DNA of 64,000 nucleotides. Origin: Lottia gigantea. Lineage: Eukaryota > Mollusca > Gastropoda > Lottiidae. The number at the start of each line of letters is the position of its first letter. Within the stretch, counting starts at the first letter, position 1. Location of the stretch: assembly GCF_000327385.1 (NCBI RefSeq), contig NW_008711065.1, positions 666,921 to 730,920 on the forward strand, given 5' to 3'. Shown one piece after another: positions 26,366 through 38,478 of this stretch. The position numbers and the translations under genes are program-made. Below the pieces are notes generated by a model. It did no database searches and was not told the origin of the DNA. It saw only the letters and a list, made by a program, of their open reading frames with translations.

Positions 26366-26709
26366 TGATATATGATAAAGACTGACCTTTCAATAATAAT
26401 AATATTGATGCGGGGGGAGTGGGGCTATAAATATCAAGTTATTAATATACAGTATTATAATCTCTTCTAAACCACAGGGGTATATTACTCTTACATACCG
26501 GAAGTTTATCAGGGGTATCACCATATTGCTTATAGGTTAAAGTTCACAGCTTCAGATGACCTAATTTATTGTTGATGAATAACACTGGTAATCCAGGACA
26601 ACGAATATTGGAAATAAATGAACAAAACAAAAAGTAAATAACTGAACTAATTGTACATTTACTTAACAGCACATAGTGTGATTTCTGTTCAAATGGTTTA
26701 CTATTTATT

Positions 26710-27042
26710 ATGATGATTGAATTAACATTAACATGTACTATTCCAAATCGCATTCCAGTCGATGGCGAGTTCTTTTATCGTCTTGTCGTTCCAGTAGGTT
26801 CTGTGAGTTTTAGTCCTTCTCATCAAAAGATGACACGATTAATGCTTCAAAATGTAGCAAAAGACAGCTCTCTTAGAGAAACCAGGGCTGAAGAAATTAA
26901 GTCAGTGATATTTCGTTTTGCGGGTTGGATCGTTAGTACTCGAGTTCTTATGCTATCTTGGCAGGTGTGGGGAAACTCTACAGAAAACACCATGGGCAAT
27001 CGACTTTTTCATCCATTTGGTATGACCCAAGTTACTTGTTGA
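26710..27042 (+). CDS. Unrecognised 110-codon open frame, doubtful
   Basis: This is the longest ATG-initiated frame in the left half of the window, with a second ATG as codon 2. It has a short hydrophobic patch near residue 70 (FRFAGWIVS) and a WQVWGNST stretch near residue 85. No domain is recognised. The W-WG pattern is faintly like the N-terminal region of FAXDC2 proteins, but not enough to attach it to the gene 11 kb downstream. An open frame of this length could arise by chance in 64 kb. Confidence 0.15.
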   Translation: MMIELTLTCTIPNRIPVDGEFFYRLVVPVGSVSFSPSHQKMTRLMLQNVAKDSSLRETRAEEIKSVIFRFAGWIVSTRVLMLSWQVWGNSTENTMGNRLFHPFGMTQVTC

Positions 27043-29005
27043 ACACCTTTCATGTGTACCTTCAATAGTTTTATCACCTTGATTGATCCAACATGTTTGC
27101 CTTCTTGTCCATCTGTGGACTTATGATTTTGATGGGTGTTTGCTGTTTTCTTCTTGGGATTAAAACTTTTACTTGTGAATTGTGATCATGGAAGATACAT
27201 GTCGATTGAAATTCAATTATAACTGACAATAGAAAAGTTTGCTTTCATGTAGTTAAAGTGCTATTAAACTAAAGTTAACATCAGTTTGTTAATAGTTGTA
27301 AGTATATTATTTATCATAGTAAGATTAGTTAAACTGTTATAGTCTACTCCTGACTCCAATACATCATCCTGACCATTGGGTCGAACAGAAATGAAGGCTT
27401 TAATGATAAATGGTCATCGTAATTCAAACATTTGTCTGTTAGAATCACTTAGTACCCAGCAGTATAATAACTCATAGATAAATGATATACAGACACCGAA
27501 TAATCTCAAAGTATTAAAGTCATTAAGTGGTATGTATGTGTTCATCTGATAAAGCTTTTCCAGGTCGAATATTTTTATTTTGACTCTAAAGGGCTATGGA
27601 TAGCATAGATTAAGTAGATTGACTTGAAGAGGCGACTGTAGTGGCTAGATATATGGTTACTGGACACCGAATTATCTCAAATTTTTTACTCAAATTAATC
27701 TATGGGTAGCTGGAATTGGACTCCATCAATTGGAATAGACCAATATTTACGAGACTATCATCTGTTGAATAGACCACTGTAGTGGTTAATCGTCCTTCAC
27801 TACCACAGCCAGTAAATGATGCTGTTAGTAGACACTCCAATTAGAATTACCCTCCTTAGAGTATATATTGAAACAGTTTTGATATCTCTTGAAAGGTTCT
27901 GAATAATGTGCTGCATTATTTTGATGATTTCTGTAAGAAATACGAGCTGTGATGTACGATCAGAAAATAAAATACAAAACAGAATGAAAGAAAGAAATAT
28001 AAGAAAGCTTCAACATCAAGGTTGTAGAAAACGTATCAAAGAAAAACAAAGGAGTATGTAAACACACAGGAGTCCGTAGTATTCTGTTTGATATTGTTTT
28101 TAATTACTAAGACTACATGTTTTGACGAGGTCTGGTCAGTTCTGTATTTATGTTTTCATCATGGCTATTATCGAGGTTTGACCGACCGTTTTCAATATTG
28201 ACTGGTAGAGTCGTTATCTGGAGCTGTTAATATCTGAATATTACTATTAATATACATTATACTCTTAAACTCGGGTTAAATTAACACCTTTATTCTGACA
28301 TGATCTTTAAAACACCCCAGTTCTCATATCAAGACGTACGATCAATTCGTTTTTGTTGATCAATAAGGTACATTTATTTTTAATATAACGGATTCATATC
28401 ATTCCATACATCAATTCTGATGCCTCTCAGCTAGTTTGAGATGGTTCAGCTTTCTAAAGATTTTAAAATTTCATGCTCTTGTCATGGTGAAAATTCTCTA
28501 AAACAAGAGATCCAGAATTTGATCGGAGCAACTACGATTAAATGTGTCATTTTGTGTCTGGCTCTAAACGTGTCGGTTTGACATCCGTATATCACGTCTG
28601 AGGAACGGATAGGGCTAGATTTGTCGGGTTAGTGATATCACAACAGTGGTTAGCTTAAATAAACTGTACATTAACCCGTAAGTCTTTCAAAAGTCTGCTG
28701 GTAATACTCTGAATTTCAAATTGTGATGTTAATTTAGATGTTGGCATATTAACCAGATGATTGTAAAAAGTATGCCAAGAATTATAATATTAATAAAATA
28801 ATGGTAATAATCTATTGAACTATTATAAACAACTGAGATTAGAGTGAGGCTGGGGTCTGTTTATCTACCTAGTAAATCTTAATAGTGGTGTTTTCTAGCC
28901 ATCTGATCTCGAGATAAACCAATCACCCTGTTTACTACAACTTTATTATTGTTCTTAGATAAACTCCAGAGCTGCTACCCTCAAGTCGAACAGGTACTGG
29001 TCAGC

Positions 29006-29133
29006 GAATGAAATGAATGGAGGTTTACGTCCTAAGTTTTGAATGTTATTGGGCTATTGAAAACGGGCAACGTCATGCTTCAGTCTGAAGCACCGGGGGC
29101 CTAGGTTTATTGTTCTGTCCGATCGACGATACG
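29006..29133 (-). mobile_element. SINE family S, minus copy, middle lost
   Basis: GAATGAAATGAATGGAGGTT, then ACGGGCAACGTCATGC, GGGGGCCTAGGTTTATTGT and TCCGATCGACGATACGC. Confidence 0.6.
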
Positions 29134-29214
29134 CTGATACCCCACCAATCGTATAGGTGTATCTTTGATGATTGTCTTGCCGACTTGAACTCGGTTTATA
29201 TGAGTACATGTCAG

Positions 29215-29435
29215 CTTTAAATGTTATGTCACTTTAAATGAGTATTATGTCGGTTTATATCATCTAGCCAATATATAGTTATTTGCGGTCATTTTTAGAT
29301 TTTTATGAGTATTATGGCGGTGTAATGAGTATTATGTCGGTATTAGTGCTATGTCGGTTTATATGAGTATTACGTCTGTGTATATGAATATCGTGTCGGT
29401 TTATATATGAGTATTATTATGTCGGTGTGTATATC
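29215..29435 (+). repeat. Degenerate short tandem repeat
   Basis: GAGTATTATGTCGGT and TTTATATGAGTATTA recur irregularly with a roughly 20-35 bp spacing. Confidence 0.6.
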
Positions 29436-30315
29436 ATCTAGTCTTGGTCTATACTGGCTATCATAACTAACTAGTTAAAACAGTAGATATCACGCTGTAT
29501 GCTAGTAGATATTATCATGTTTATCAGATAATATTAATAGTAATAAGCGTTAAATTAATAACTACCTATCTTACCGTCAATCATGTTGGTGGCGGGCGGG
29601 AAACAAGATGTTTAATCTTTATCCTGCCTGCATCAATCACCTTCTGATCACATACCGAATATAACATTCCTAGCTAAACGTACTCTCCCAATGGGATGTC
29701 GATTGGTGTCTTTCAGTATACTTTGTAACCTTCCATTTGTCTGTTTCCTCCCTCTACAAATAGAGAGATCAGCCTCCCAACAATACAGTCTTCATGAAAT
29801 ATTAAATAAGATCAAATTAAAATTTTACGATATACAGATAAGTATTTGGATAATAAAGCTAAATTGAGTAAACTAGATTTAAAATCGACAATCTAACGAC
29901 TGGAAAACTCAAGGTCATCTGAATATAATTTTTCGCAGAACATGCACCATAACCGCCTAAACTATATCAGTTACTACCAGGTTTAAATTAAAACTAATTC
30001 ATTCTGACTAGTATAAAGTATAGTAAAGGATGTCGAGAGTAGAACCGTATCATAATACTACCTTGGAATGGTAATTAACATATTCTACCTCGACTTTCAA
30101 TCTTTCTTAATATCAGTCTAAAATACCTGCTCTCTCATTTACATAGCTTTTAACAATTCAACCAGAACCTCTCCCTTCAACTATCAGTAGCACTGTATCT
30201 GGTGCTGGCGATTGTATAATCTGATTAAAATGTAGATCTGGACTGTTCGTTTCGTGTTTTTTCTGTAGTTTACTACCCTACTCATCCACGATCTGACAGG
30301 ATTCTTCATTAAAGA

Positions 30316-30597
30316 GATTGTAAAGAGGTTTTCTAATTTTGTATGTGTGTCGGTGACACGGATTGCATCAATTTTCACCATTCCAATTTTTAGTCAGACA
30401 AGTGTTGTTTCTGGAGATCCGCTAAAACTAAGAGTTTGGTGACGTCACTAATCACATATTTTGCGATTAGTGATGAATCTAACATTTCTTTTTTTGTGGA
30501 ATAGCAGGAACCACAGACATCTGATTGAAAATTGAAATGGTGCAAATCGATGCTATCAGTGTCCCCGATAAACATGTTTTTTTTTTAAGAAAACCAT
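30316..30597. mobile_element. MITE family A, second copy
   Basis: Same arms as the 42.7 kb element: GTAAAGAGGTTTTCTA on the left, CATCTGATTGAAAATTG and GATGCTATCAGTGTC on the right. It also carries GTGACGTCAC, at 30439-30448, next to the inner CTAAAACTAAG. The right end is degraded by a T-run. Confidence 0.7.
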
Positions 30598-33014
30598 GCT
30601 CAACGGAATTAATACTAATAGACAATAAAATTTGTTATAAAAGAATGATACAAGTCAAAGTGAATATCCCACAATTTATAATAATATAAGATTTGTTATT
30701 GAACGGACCATTTGTTAGGTTGAATATTAAATGACCTATAAAAGAAGAAGGTTAACCGTTTTGTTGGATCATGGATGAAAGATAGAGTGACCCACCGAAA
30801 AAATAACCAAAAAATTGAGATTTGTATTTTAATTTGATTGTGGCTTCATTACGATGTTTCCGTCGGCAGCATGAGATGAGATCTATTTTACTATATCGAT
30901 ATATCCCTAATTGGATTAGACTAGACCATTCCACAAATATCGTGTAACAAGAAGAGGGACTCAACCCACAGTTCATTATTCCATGTAGTTTCGGGATTTG
31001 TAATTCTTAAAGAAAGGACTAAGGGTCGTAGTCGTACTTTACTCAAAGTCGAGCTTAAGTCAGACTTTAGGTATGCTGCGCTCGATCTTTGATGTAAGTC
31101 ATGCTTTACTCGAGCGTTTTGTGGACAAAACTAGAGTAAAGACTTAGATAGGGTGGTAGCAGACTTTAGCCGTACTTTATGTACGTTTGCGATTGAAATT
31201 GTGACAATGGAAGATTATTTCAACCAATTACACCATAGATATTATAGATATTTACAATGTGGAGGGGAGATTTACAAACCGCTCAAATCCAATGGAAGAT
31301 CTAGACGAGTGTGAATTTACGAAACGCTTCAGATGGCGTTCTGCATATTTTTTGAAATTATTTCAATCAGGAGAGGGGTTTGCAAACAATGATGAAACTG
31401 TAATAATCTAAGACAGTGAAAATAAATCAGACTACATTTACACAAAGTGTATATGATAAATGAGACAGTACCCAGGTAAAAACTAAACAATATATTATAT
31501 TTTCTCCTCTTTTGTTTATTATGTTGATGTAAAGTTGAGATATCCCGTGATTTATTCCTGCTAATACCTCTCATAACGTACTAACAACAGATATATTTAG
31601 AATAATTTATTATTTCAAATCCAAGAGCTCGCCTCATGCTGCTGACATGTTTTCCAGATTAGAGATCCTCATCAGAACAGCAGGCCAGCTGGTATGGAAA
31701 TGAAATTTGGCTTTCCAAATCGTACAAGAAAATAAAATGTAAACCGTCTCATGTTTAATAATAATCGTCCAAAGAGAAAATCGACAAACTCTGAACATTT
31801 ATCACCACGCACTCTCTGAGTGGCGGATGTTTCAAAGCTCACAATGAATTGAAACTGGATATTCAAAACTTTTACGGTAAAAATAAATCACTGAAAAAGC
31901 ATAATACGAAAACATATCACCAGACGCAGTGAAATGAATTAAATGTTACATTGAGTTATAACTAAATATTTCAAATTTTATTCATATTCCAATTCACAAA
32001 ACGACAAGGCGGTAAAATGTGAGGTAACAAATTTGAATCAATTTAAAACTTTATATTCTAAAACATGAACGACTTAGTTGGTAGCATATAATTAGATAAT
32101 CACCATTAGACACGCAACCTACATTTCCTACATAAACAACAGATTTCCCTTTAAACTAGAACAATGTTTTAAGATGAAATGATCAAAGACAAGCCGACAG
32201 GTATATTAACTATACAGAAATAGAAAAAGTCAGTCGAAATAAGAAAATGATGTAAGAAAATTCCCTTTATCAAAATCTCGTCTCAAGAATGGCACAATCG
32301 AAAGTAGTAGTAAAGTAGTTGACTCCTGGAATACCATCAACATTTCGAAAAGAGTGTGCATGGTCTGCTTCGCTAGCGACACGCTATATAATTGTATGTG
32401 TTTCACCTCAATTCACTGTTTCTACACATCTACTACCGTTTTTTTAGATGATAAATAAGTTGTTGAACGTCGTCCATCATATACAGTTATTTTGTAATCC
32501 CCCATTGAACCAGTATTTTAAACTCAAGCTCAGTGATTTATGTTTCTGGTATGATTCATTTACTACTACTGTCTGTATCTTCATCTATTACCTTTTACTT
32601 CTAGTGATAAATAGACCCACATCATCTACCAACATCAAACACAATCGTGAAGTCAGTAAGTTAGTAAGTTGGTACTCAAGGTTGAAGGACTCCTGTAATA
32701 AATGATCAGTCCAGATGAAAATGGGTTTTGAATATGTGATTTTTTCTAAATATTCCAGCCCACCCAGCTGTTAATGGGTACAGAATTAGTAATTAGTGAT
32801 CTGTCATGGTTTTGAGGAATGGTGTATTATACATTGTCTTAGTGCTGATAGAAATTAAGTCGATATTCATCTTCATTTGCTACTTTGTTATCCTAGTAGA
32901 AAAATATGTTTGGGAAAGAAGCAAACAGTCGGCATTGACAGAAATAACCACATTGTTTCAATGGGCATCAAGAACATAAGATGATTCATATCTGAAGTTG
33001 TGGTACAAGTTTAG

Positions 33015-33235
33015 AACCGTGGCGGCGCCAGTGGGAGTACAAATTACAAATTGGTTTTTATAAGTTTTTGGACCACAAAATAAGTGTCAGACCGCACAAT
33101 ATCCTTTGGAGAATCCTTGCGTCAACGCCTCCACAGAATTTTTGAATTTTGATTTGATTTTCGACAGTAGAAGTCTCAATGAGTCAGTCTGCCCTCAGTT
33201 TCGAGAGGCTTGCGCCGCGACCGCAAAAAATAATC
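33015..33235 (-). mobile_element. Dispersed family C, minus copy
   Basis: Starts GTGGCGGCGCCAGTGGGAG and continues with GTCAACGCCTCCACAGA, the complement of the GTCGAGGCGTC region of the 38.2 kb copy. It ends in CGAGAGGCTTGCGCCGC. There is no coding capacity. Confidence 0.5.
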
Positions 33236-34147
33236 TTCTATAGGTGGAAACTGTGTATCATTTTGTAGTTTCATTGAAATCGTCACTTAGACACGATACA
33301 ATAGGTTGCTTACTGTATTCTGAAAGTTGTGTAAAAATAATAACATCGACAGACAACGTGCGCCAGGAACGTTGTACTGTACTTACAACATCTATATGTC
33401 ACACGACTTTTAGTGCATGTATATTGAGAGTGCAAAACGCACATGTTTCTATTAATAGGTTTTATTCTCTGGAGGCAATGTATATAAGGAGTGCAAGAAT
33501 GTAATAATGAGTTAAGTTAAGAGATTGTTACTTGTTCACCTAGCTTCTAGTGCTTACACCTGTATCTGACATTCTCTTTCTACCATTACTTCAAATAAAC
33601 TTACTGAAATAAACTATATCATACCATCATTCAATGGGGAATACAATAGGATAGATTGGAGTTTTACGCTGCATGGTGTCATTGACGTGAATTAACTACT
33701 ATTGAAATAAAGACATATGAAAATGTCGGTTTTATGTCCTACTGATCTTTATCTGATTGGACTTTGTAATGTTGTCTGAGGTTCTGATTTGAATTGAAGG
33801 TAGGTAACATCACATAGAAAACAATGCAGGAAATAAAAAAACCTGATTAATAATTAATATTATCATAACAATATTATCATCCAATAGTTGTTCTTATTTC
33901 TGTAAGTTTTTGAAATATACCAAATAAATTGAAAATAAACATTTTATCTTTGAGAAGTCTTTGAAAGCGACGTCTAGTGTATGATTATCTTACAGTTTCA
34001 ATATTTCTGACAGATCTATGACTGTTTACCAAGTTACTGGTATTAATCTGAGAGAGATTAGAGTCAGTATCTACTACAGTAAAATATTAACAACATGCAG
34101 TTCACTGAGAACAATAATCTGGTAAACACAATCTTTGTTTTATTCAG

Positions 34148-34240
34148 AAAATATGCTGTATGAATACACTGACCATCTGTACAGCAGAGAGAATATCCCA
34201 AGAACTTGGTTGTTACAGATTAACTGGGTTCATTGTGTGG
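34148..34240 (+). other. Possible exon, phase-compatible with FAXDC2-like gene
   Basis: A good pyrimidine-rich acceptor (tctttgttttattcag) is followed by 93 open bases and a donor GTGTGG|gtgagg. In one frame it reads NMLYEYTDHLYSRENIPRTW and onward, ending in phase 1, which is the phase needed by the exon at 38479. No clear resemblance to the N-terminal part of FAXDC2 proteins was found, so this rests on splice signals alone. Confidence 0.15.
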
Positions 34241-36059
34241 GTGAGGTCGTACAGGTCGGATCAGTAATCAAACTCCTGTGACATTTGTACTGGGAGGGTG
34301 GGACTGAGAGAGGGCATGCAAAATGTTAGGCCTAACACTCTCAAATTTTGATAGGGCATGAATCCCTGACAACAATAATGTGAACATTAACACCTTAAGA
34401 TTCATAGAAACACAGCAACCTTTCGGAGAGAACAAGACTTGTGTTCAGTTACAATCATTAAATGGAGAGTAATTTTACTTGAAAGATCTACATAGAAATA
34501 TTAAAATAGAACCTAAAAAAACAATGGAGAGTAGTGGAACGTTAACACCTTTTCATCTCGCTTCCAATGTTGTAATATGTAAACTGGAGTTGGTGGTATT
34601 GACTTCTGTAATATCTTTCCCTTTAAAAAGTCGTGATATTTTTTAATGGAAGGGAACTAACTCTAGCTAAAGATGTTTTATAAGCCCATATTAAACTTAC
34701 TTGTCCAGTACCTCAAATTAAAAAAGATTTGGCATTCTGCAATTTTAGTCTTAAAATAAATCTAATAATTTTGACTCAGACAAAAAAAAAACTTTTTGTA
34801 ATTAGAATTTCATAGTCCAAAGAAACTTTTTCTGTTATTGCAGAATCCAGGACGAATTTTAATTCTGAAAGAGATACAGAGCTAACGATTTGTCTTATTA
34901 ACTACACCGCGTTTAGCTGTCCATTTTAATAAATCTGTTTTCATAAAACGACGTCTTCCCTTTAGTCATGCTATAACTCATCCATTGGTAAAACGAGAAA
35001 ATCGTTACGAAGGATATTTTGATGAAATTTGTTTTCCACTTCAAGGGACGTAACTCATGTGTTGAATTATTAGGACTTACTCGAATAATTCATTTGCCAT
35101 TATCAACGCATTTGAATTTTTATGCAAGTTTGAATTTCGTGTTTAAACATGACAGATTACAATTGAATTGATGGTTTGAATCCATATTATCTAGACTGTG
35201 ACGTGTTTTTTTATTCAGTTAGTATTAAATTAGAGAAGTGGAGAAGAAAGTGATATCGTACTGGTTGTAATATATGTTTCTCTTATTGGTTTATCTAGTA
35301 CTGACTGTGGATAAATGAACGAGGGTCAATTATTCCCGACTTTAACCAAATTATAGACGCAGCAAATTAGTGTAGTACATCTTTTCTTAACTTTTATGAT
35401 CAGTTCCCTCCCTTGATCTGTTTGAATTAGATAAAAATATTTTCATCAGTTACCTCCCTTGAGCTATTAACAGTCGCCCCAAGTTTTTACCTTCCTATTT
35501 GTAGTATTTGTAGTGTATGTTGAGCACCTGATACCACTTTTCATTATGAAATACGTATTCACTTATCATTGATATACTTCCTCATTAGAAAAGTTCATTA
35601 GCTGCTAACAATGTTTCGCCAAATGTTGTTTTGGATTTGGGATCTCGTTTAGCTGTTCGGATTGTTAGTAGTTGGTTTATTTATAGTCTACGCGTCCTGA
35701 TAAAACATTCCTTTATTGCACTCCCCACAGGACAGTAACTCGTCTGCTCTGTTATAGAATATTATATTGTTAAATACCAGGTAGATTATTTAAAGGCCAT
35801 GCTCTTGATAGTGTTCCAATCACGTGCCTGTGCTTGAATCCCCTTATACACTTAGGACAAATCATTGGCTCCAGTCCTTTGGGTGTGTTGGTGTTTTATT
35901 ATAGTAAATGGCGAGGTTGTCTTGTACCTACTAGATAGAGAGTCTACAGACCTACCTATATTTATTTGGTAGAAATATTATAACAGAACCTAAAACTGTT
36001 TTACTCAGAGTTTGACGCTATGCGATCTTCAGACACCTGACCTAATTTTCTATACCGCT

Positions 36060-36655
36060 CTACAGTTGATATATTGAGCACTATTTTCACAGTGGTATTT
36101 CTATATTGCTCTACAATTGATGTATTGAGCACTATTTTAACAGTGGTATTTCTATATTGCTCTACAATTGATGTATTGAGCACTATTTTAACAGTAGTAT
36201 TTCTATATCACTCTACAATTGATGTATTGAGCACTATTTTAACAGTGGTATTTCTATACCGCTCTACAGTTGATATATTGAGCACTATTTTAACAGTGGT
36301 ATTTCTATATTGCTCTACAATTGATGTATTGAGCACTATTTTAACAGTGGTATTTCTATATTGCTCTACAATTGATGTATTGAGCACTATTTTCACAGTG
36401 GTATTTCTATTTCTCTACAGTTGATGTATTGAGCACTATTTTAACAGTGGTATTTCTATATTGCTCTACAATTGATGTATTGAGCACTATTTTCACAGTG
36501 GTATTTCTATACAGCTCTACAGTTGATGTATTGAGCACTATTTTAACAGTGGTATTTCTATATTGCTCTACAATTGATGTATTGAGCACTATTTTCACAG
36601 TGGTATTTCTATACCGCTCTACAGTTGATGTATTGAGCACTATTTAAACAGTGGT
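36060..36655 (+). repeat. 51-bp minisatellite, about 11.5 copies
   Basis: The unit contains TTGATGTATTGAGCACTATT, TTAACAGTGGTATTTCTATA and TTGCTCTACA. Units vary between TTGCTCTACAATTGATG and CCGCTCTACAGTTGATA, and one unit near 36408 lacks 4 bp. Frames on both strands stay open across it with a 17-residue period, an effect of unit length. It is not related in sequence to the 53 kb array. Confidence 0.95.
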
Positions 36656-38184
36656 ACAGAGAAAATAATTGTTTTGTATATTTATTTGATATAGAGGTTT
36701 ATCAGTAAATCTGAGAATATATTTGGCTGTAATTTTATAGTTTTGTCAATGTGATTGTATATCACGGGCACCATTCTGGACCATCTCAAGACTTAACACT
36801 ATCCAGGAACCAAGTTAACTTAACGACCACAACATTGAAGATTTGACCGATCTGATATATTGGATTTTTGAGTTAAAATATACATTTTGCATTTTAACAC
36901 ATCGACATTGGTTCAGAATTGATATCTGTTTTTTGTACTGAAGACATTTGTAATTTAAAGCTTCGACACATTGAACAATTTTGGCAACCTTCCATATCTC
37001 CTCTAATAGATATTGTCCTCTTGCTGGTCTAGTTTGAAACACTATCAATTTGATCTACAATAAGAACTTAAATATAGGGCGTGAAACTTCATTTCATTTC
37101 AATTAAATTGATAAACCAAGATGGTGACCTATTAATCTAGATCTAAGATAAAATATATTGAACGTAATAACTTTAATAATAATCATTATTAAATACTGGC
37201 AATATGTAGACTTATTATTCTAAAAGTTAAAACTTAACAATGGGTTTTATAACAGAAAATATATTCCACCCAATACAAGACGAGGTTGTTCTCAATATAT
37301 TAGGTAAGTAGAGGGTGGGGCCATTGTTGATTTTGTAAACCATTTGGCAGATTTGTGTAATAAAATGTTATGTTTGCAAGATTGACTATAGAATATTTTT
37401 GGCGTTTTGGCAAGTATATAGCTATGTAAATAGGCGTTACGTTTAATTACAATTCCGATCATATAGCTTTTTGGCAAAATATACTTGGGCTTGTATTCGT
37501 TTATACAATTTCTTGTCGGTTTTGTGTCACGTTAGACTTAAAAATTTATAAACTTTGCTAACGACACTGTACCAAATTTTTTTATGAATCTGATAATGAC
37601 TGTAAAAATGTTCAGAGATAACACATGTCATGTTTGGCAACTTTTACCAATCTTATACTGATGAATAGTAATTGTTGAACGTGCTGTAATTCGTTATCAA
37701 GAAGCAAAGTCAAAGCCCTATTTTACCGTTTGCACCTTTCTTAAACACCTGACGCCACTCTGCGATTTAGTTTAAACTCCACGCCTTTTGAATTCCAAAT
37801 ACCTAATAATGTCACTTCGTATCTCCTCTCAGAGAATCTGCTAGTGTTGTATCAATACCATGATCAACTGATTGGTCTAACATGAAATGACCCTCGATGA
37901 ATGTTTAACACTTGTAATGTAAATACAAAATATATTGTAGTTGAAATATTTATATACATAATTTATAACTATACTGATAGATGTTATATCAATACATTGT
38001 ATATTATATTCTGACATTGTTCTGTTTGTCACATTTCTACTATCCCTTGTCCATTCATTCGACTGGCTGTCCACCTTCAACCTCTATCTTAAACATATTC
38101 ATCTTATTATCAGATCATTAATTCTTACCAAGATCTCGAAAGTGATACGTCTCTTTCTCTAATTTTGTTCTTCCACATATTGAT
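36656..38184. other. Presumed intron or 5' flank of the FAXDC2-like gene
   Basis: AT-rich with no exon recognised. A SINE tail remnant, GAAACTTCATTTCATTTC, is at about 37083. Confidence 0.4.
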
Positions 38185-38410
38185 TGGTGGCTCCCGCCTC
38201 CCTAGACTTGGAAGAAAAATAGGGGACGGGCCGACTCAACTGTCGAGACTGAATTCAAATGCGGCAACTCTGTCGAGGCGTCAGAGTCGCAAACCTGTCA
38301 TGGAGCGTCTGTGAGGGTTCTGCCAAATTTTTATAAACATTGAATTGATTTGGTGCATTCTGACACATATTTTGGTGTAAAAACGCCGCGATTGGCTACT
38401 TCCCATTTAA
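38185..38410 (+). mobile_element. Dispersed family C, copy just upstream of the FAXDC2-like exon
   Basis: Contains AACTGTCGAGACTGAATTC, ATGCGGCAACTCTGTCGAGG, GGAGCGTCTGTGAGGGTTCT and TTTGGTGCATTCTGAC, shared with 46.2 and 52.5 kb. It ends about 70 bp before the acceptor at 38478 and makes the in-frame upstream extension of that exon non-genic. Confidence 0.6.
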
Positions 38411-38478
38411 TCGTCTTTTGAAAAATATCTCCAAGTATTTTCACATTCACGATGATTCTTCTATCTACCCTATTTCAG

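Larger units (their letters stand above)
18360..30315. other. Gene-free stretch with scattered small repeats
   Basis: Outside the listed elements, no conserved exon was recognised on either strand. 26380-26710 and 27050-28990 hold only AT-rich sequence, apart from an ACACCGAAT.ATCTCAAA pair at 27493 and 27665. Confidence 0.4.
30600..36059. other. Gene-free stretch left of the 36 kb array
   Basis: Nothing supported except the family C element at 33.0 kb and the possible exon at 34148. It may be a distal intron or the 5' flank of the FAXDC2-like gene, because that gene's first exon or exons must lie to the left of 38479. Confidence 0.4.

Noticed and set aside
36074-36640. Repetitive open frames on both strands (60-116 codons)
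   Set aside because: By-product of the 51-bp minisatellite; mirror frames on both strands show no coding bias.
38418-38478. In-frame start for the FAXDC2-like exon without an upstream exon
   Set aside because: No ATG suits it, a good acceptor lies at 38478, and the upstream codons come from a dispersed element.
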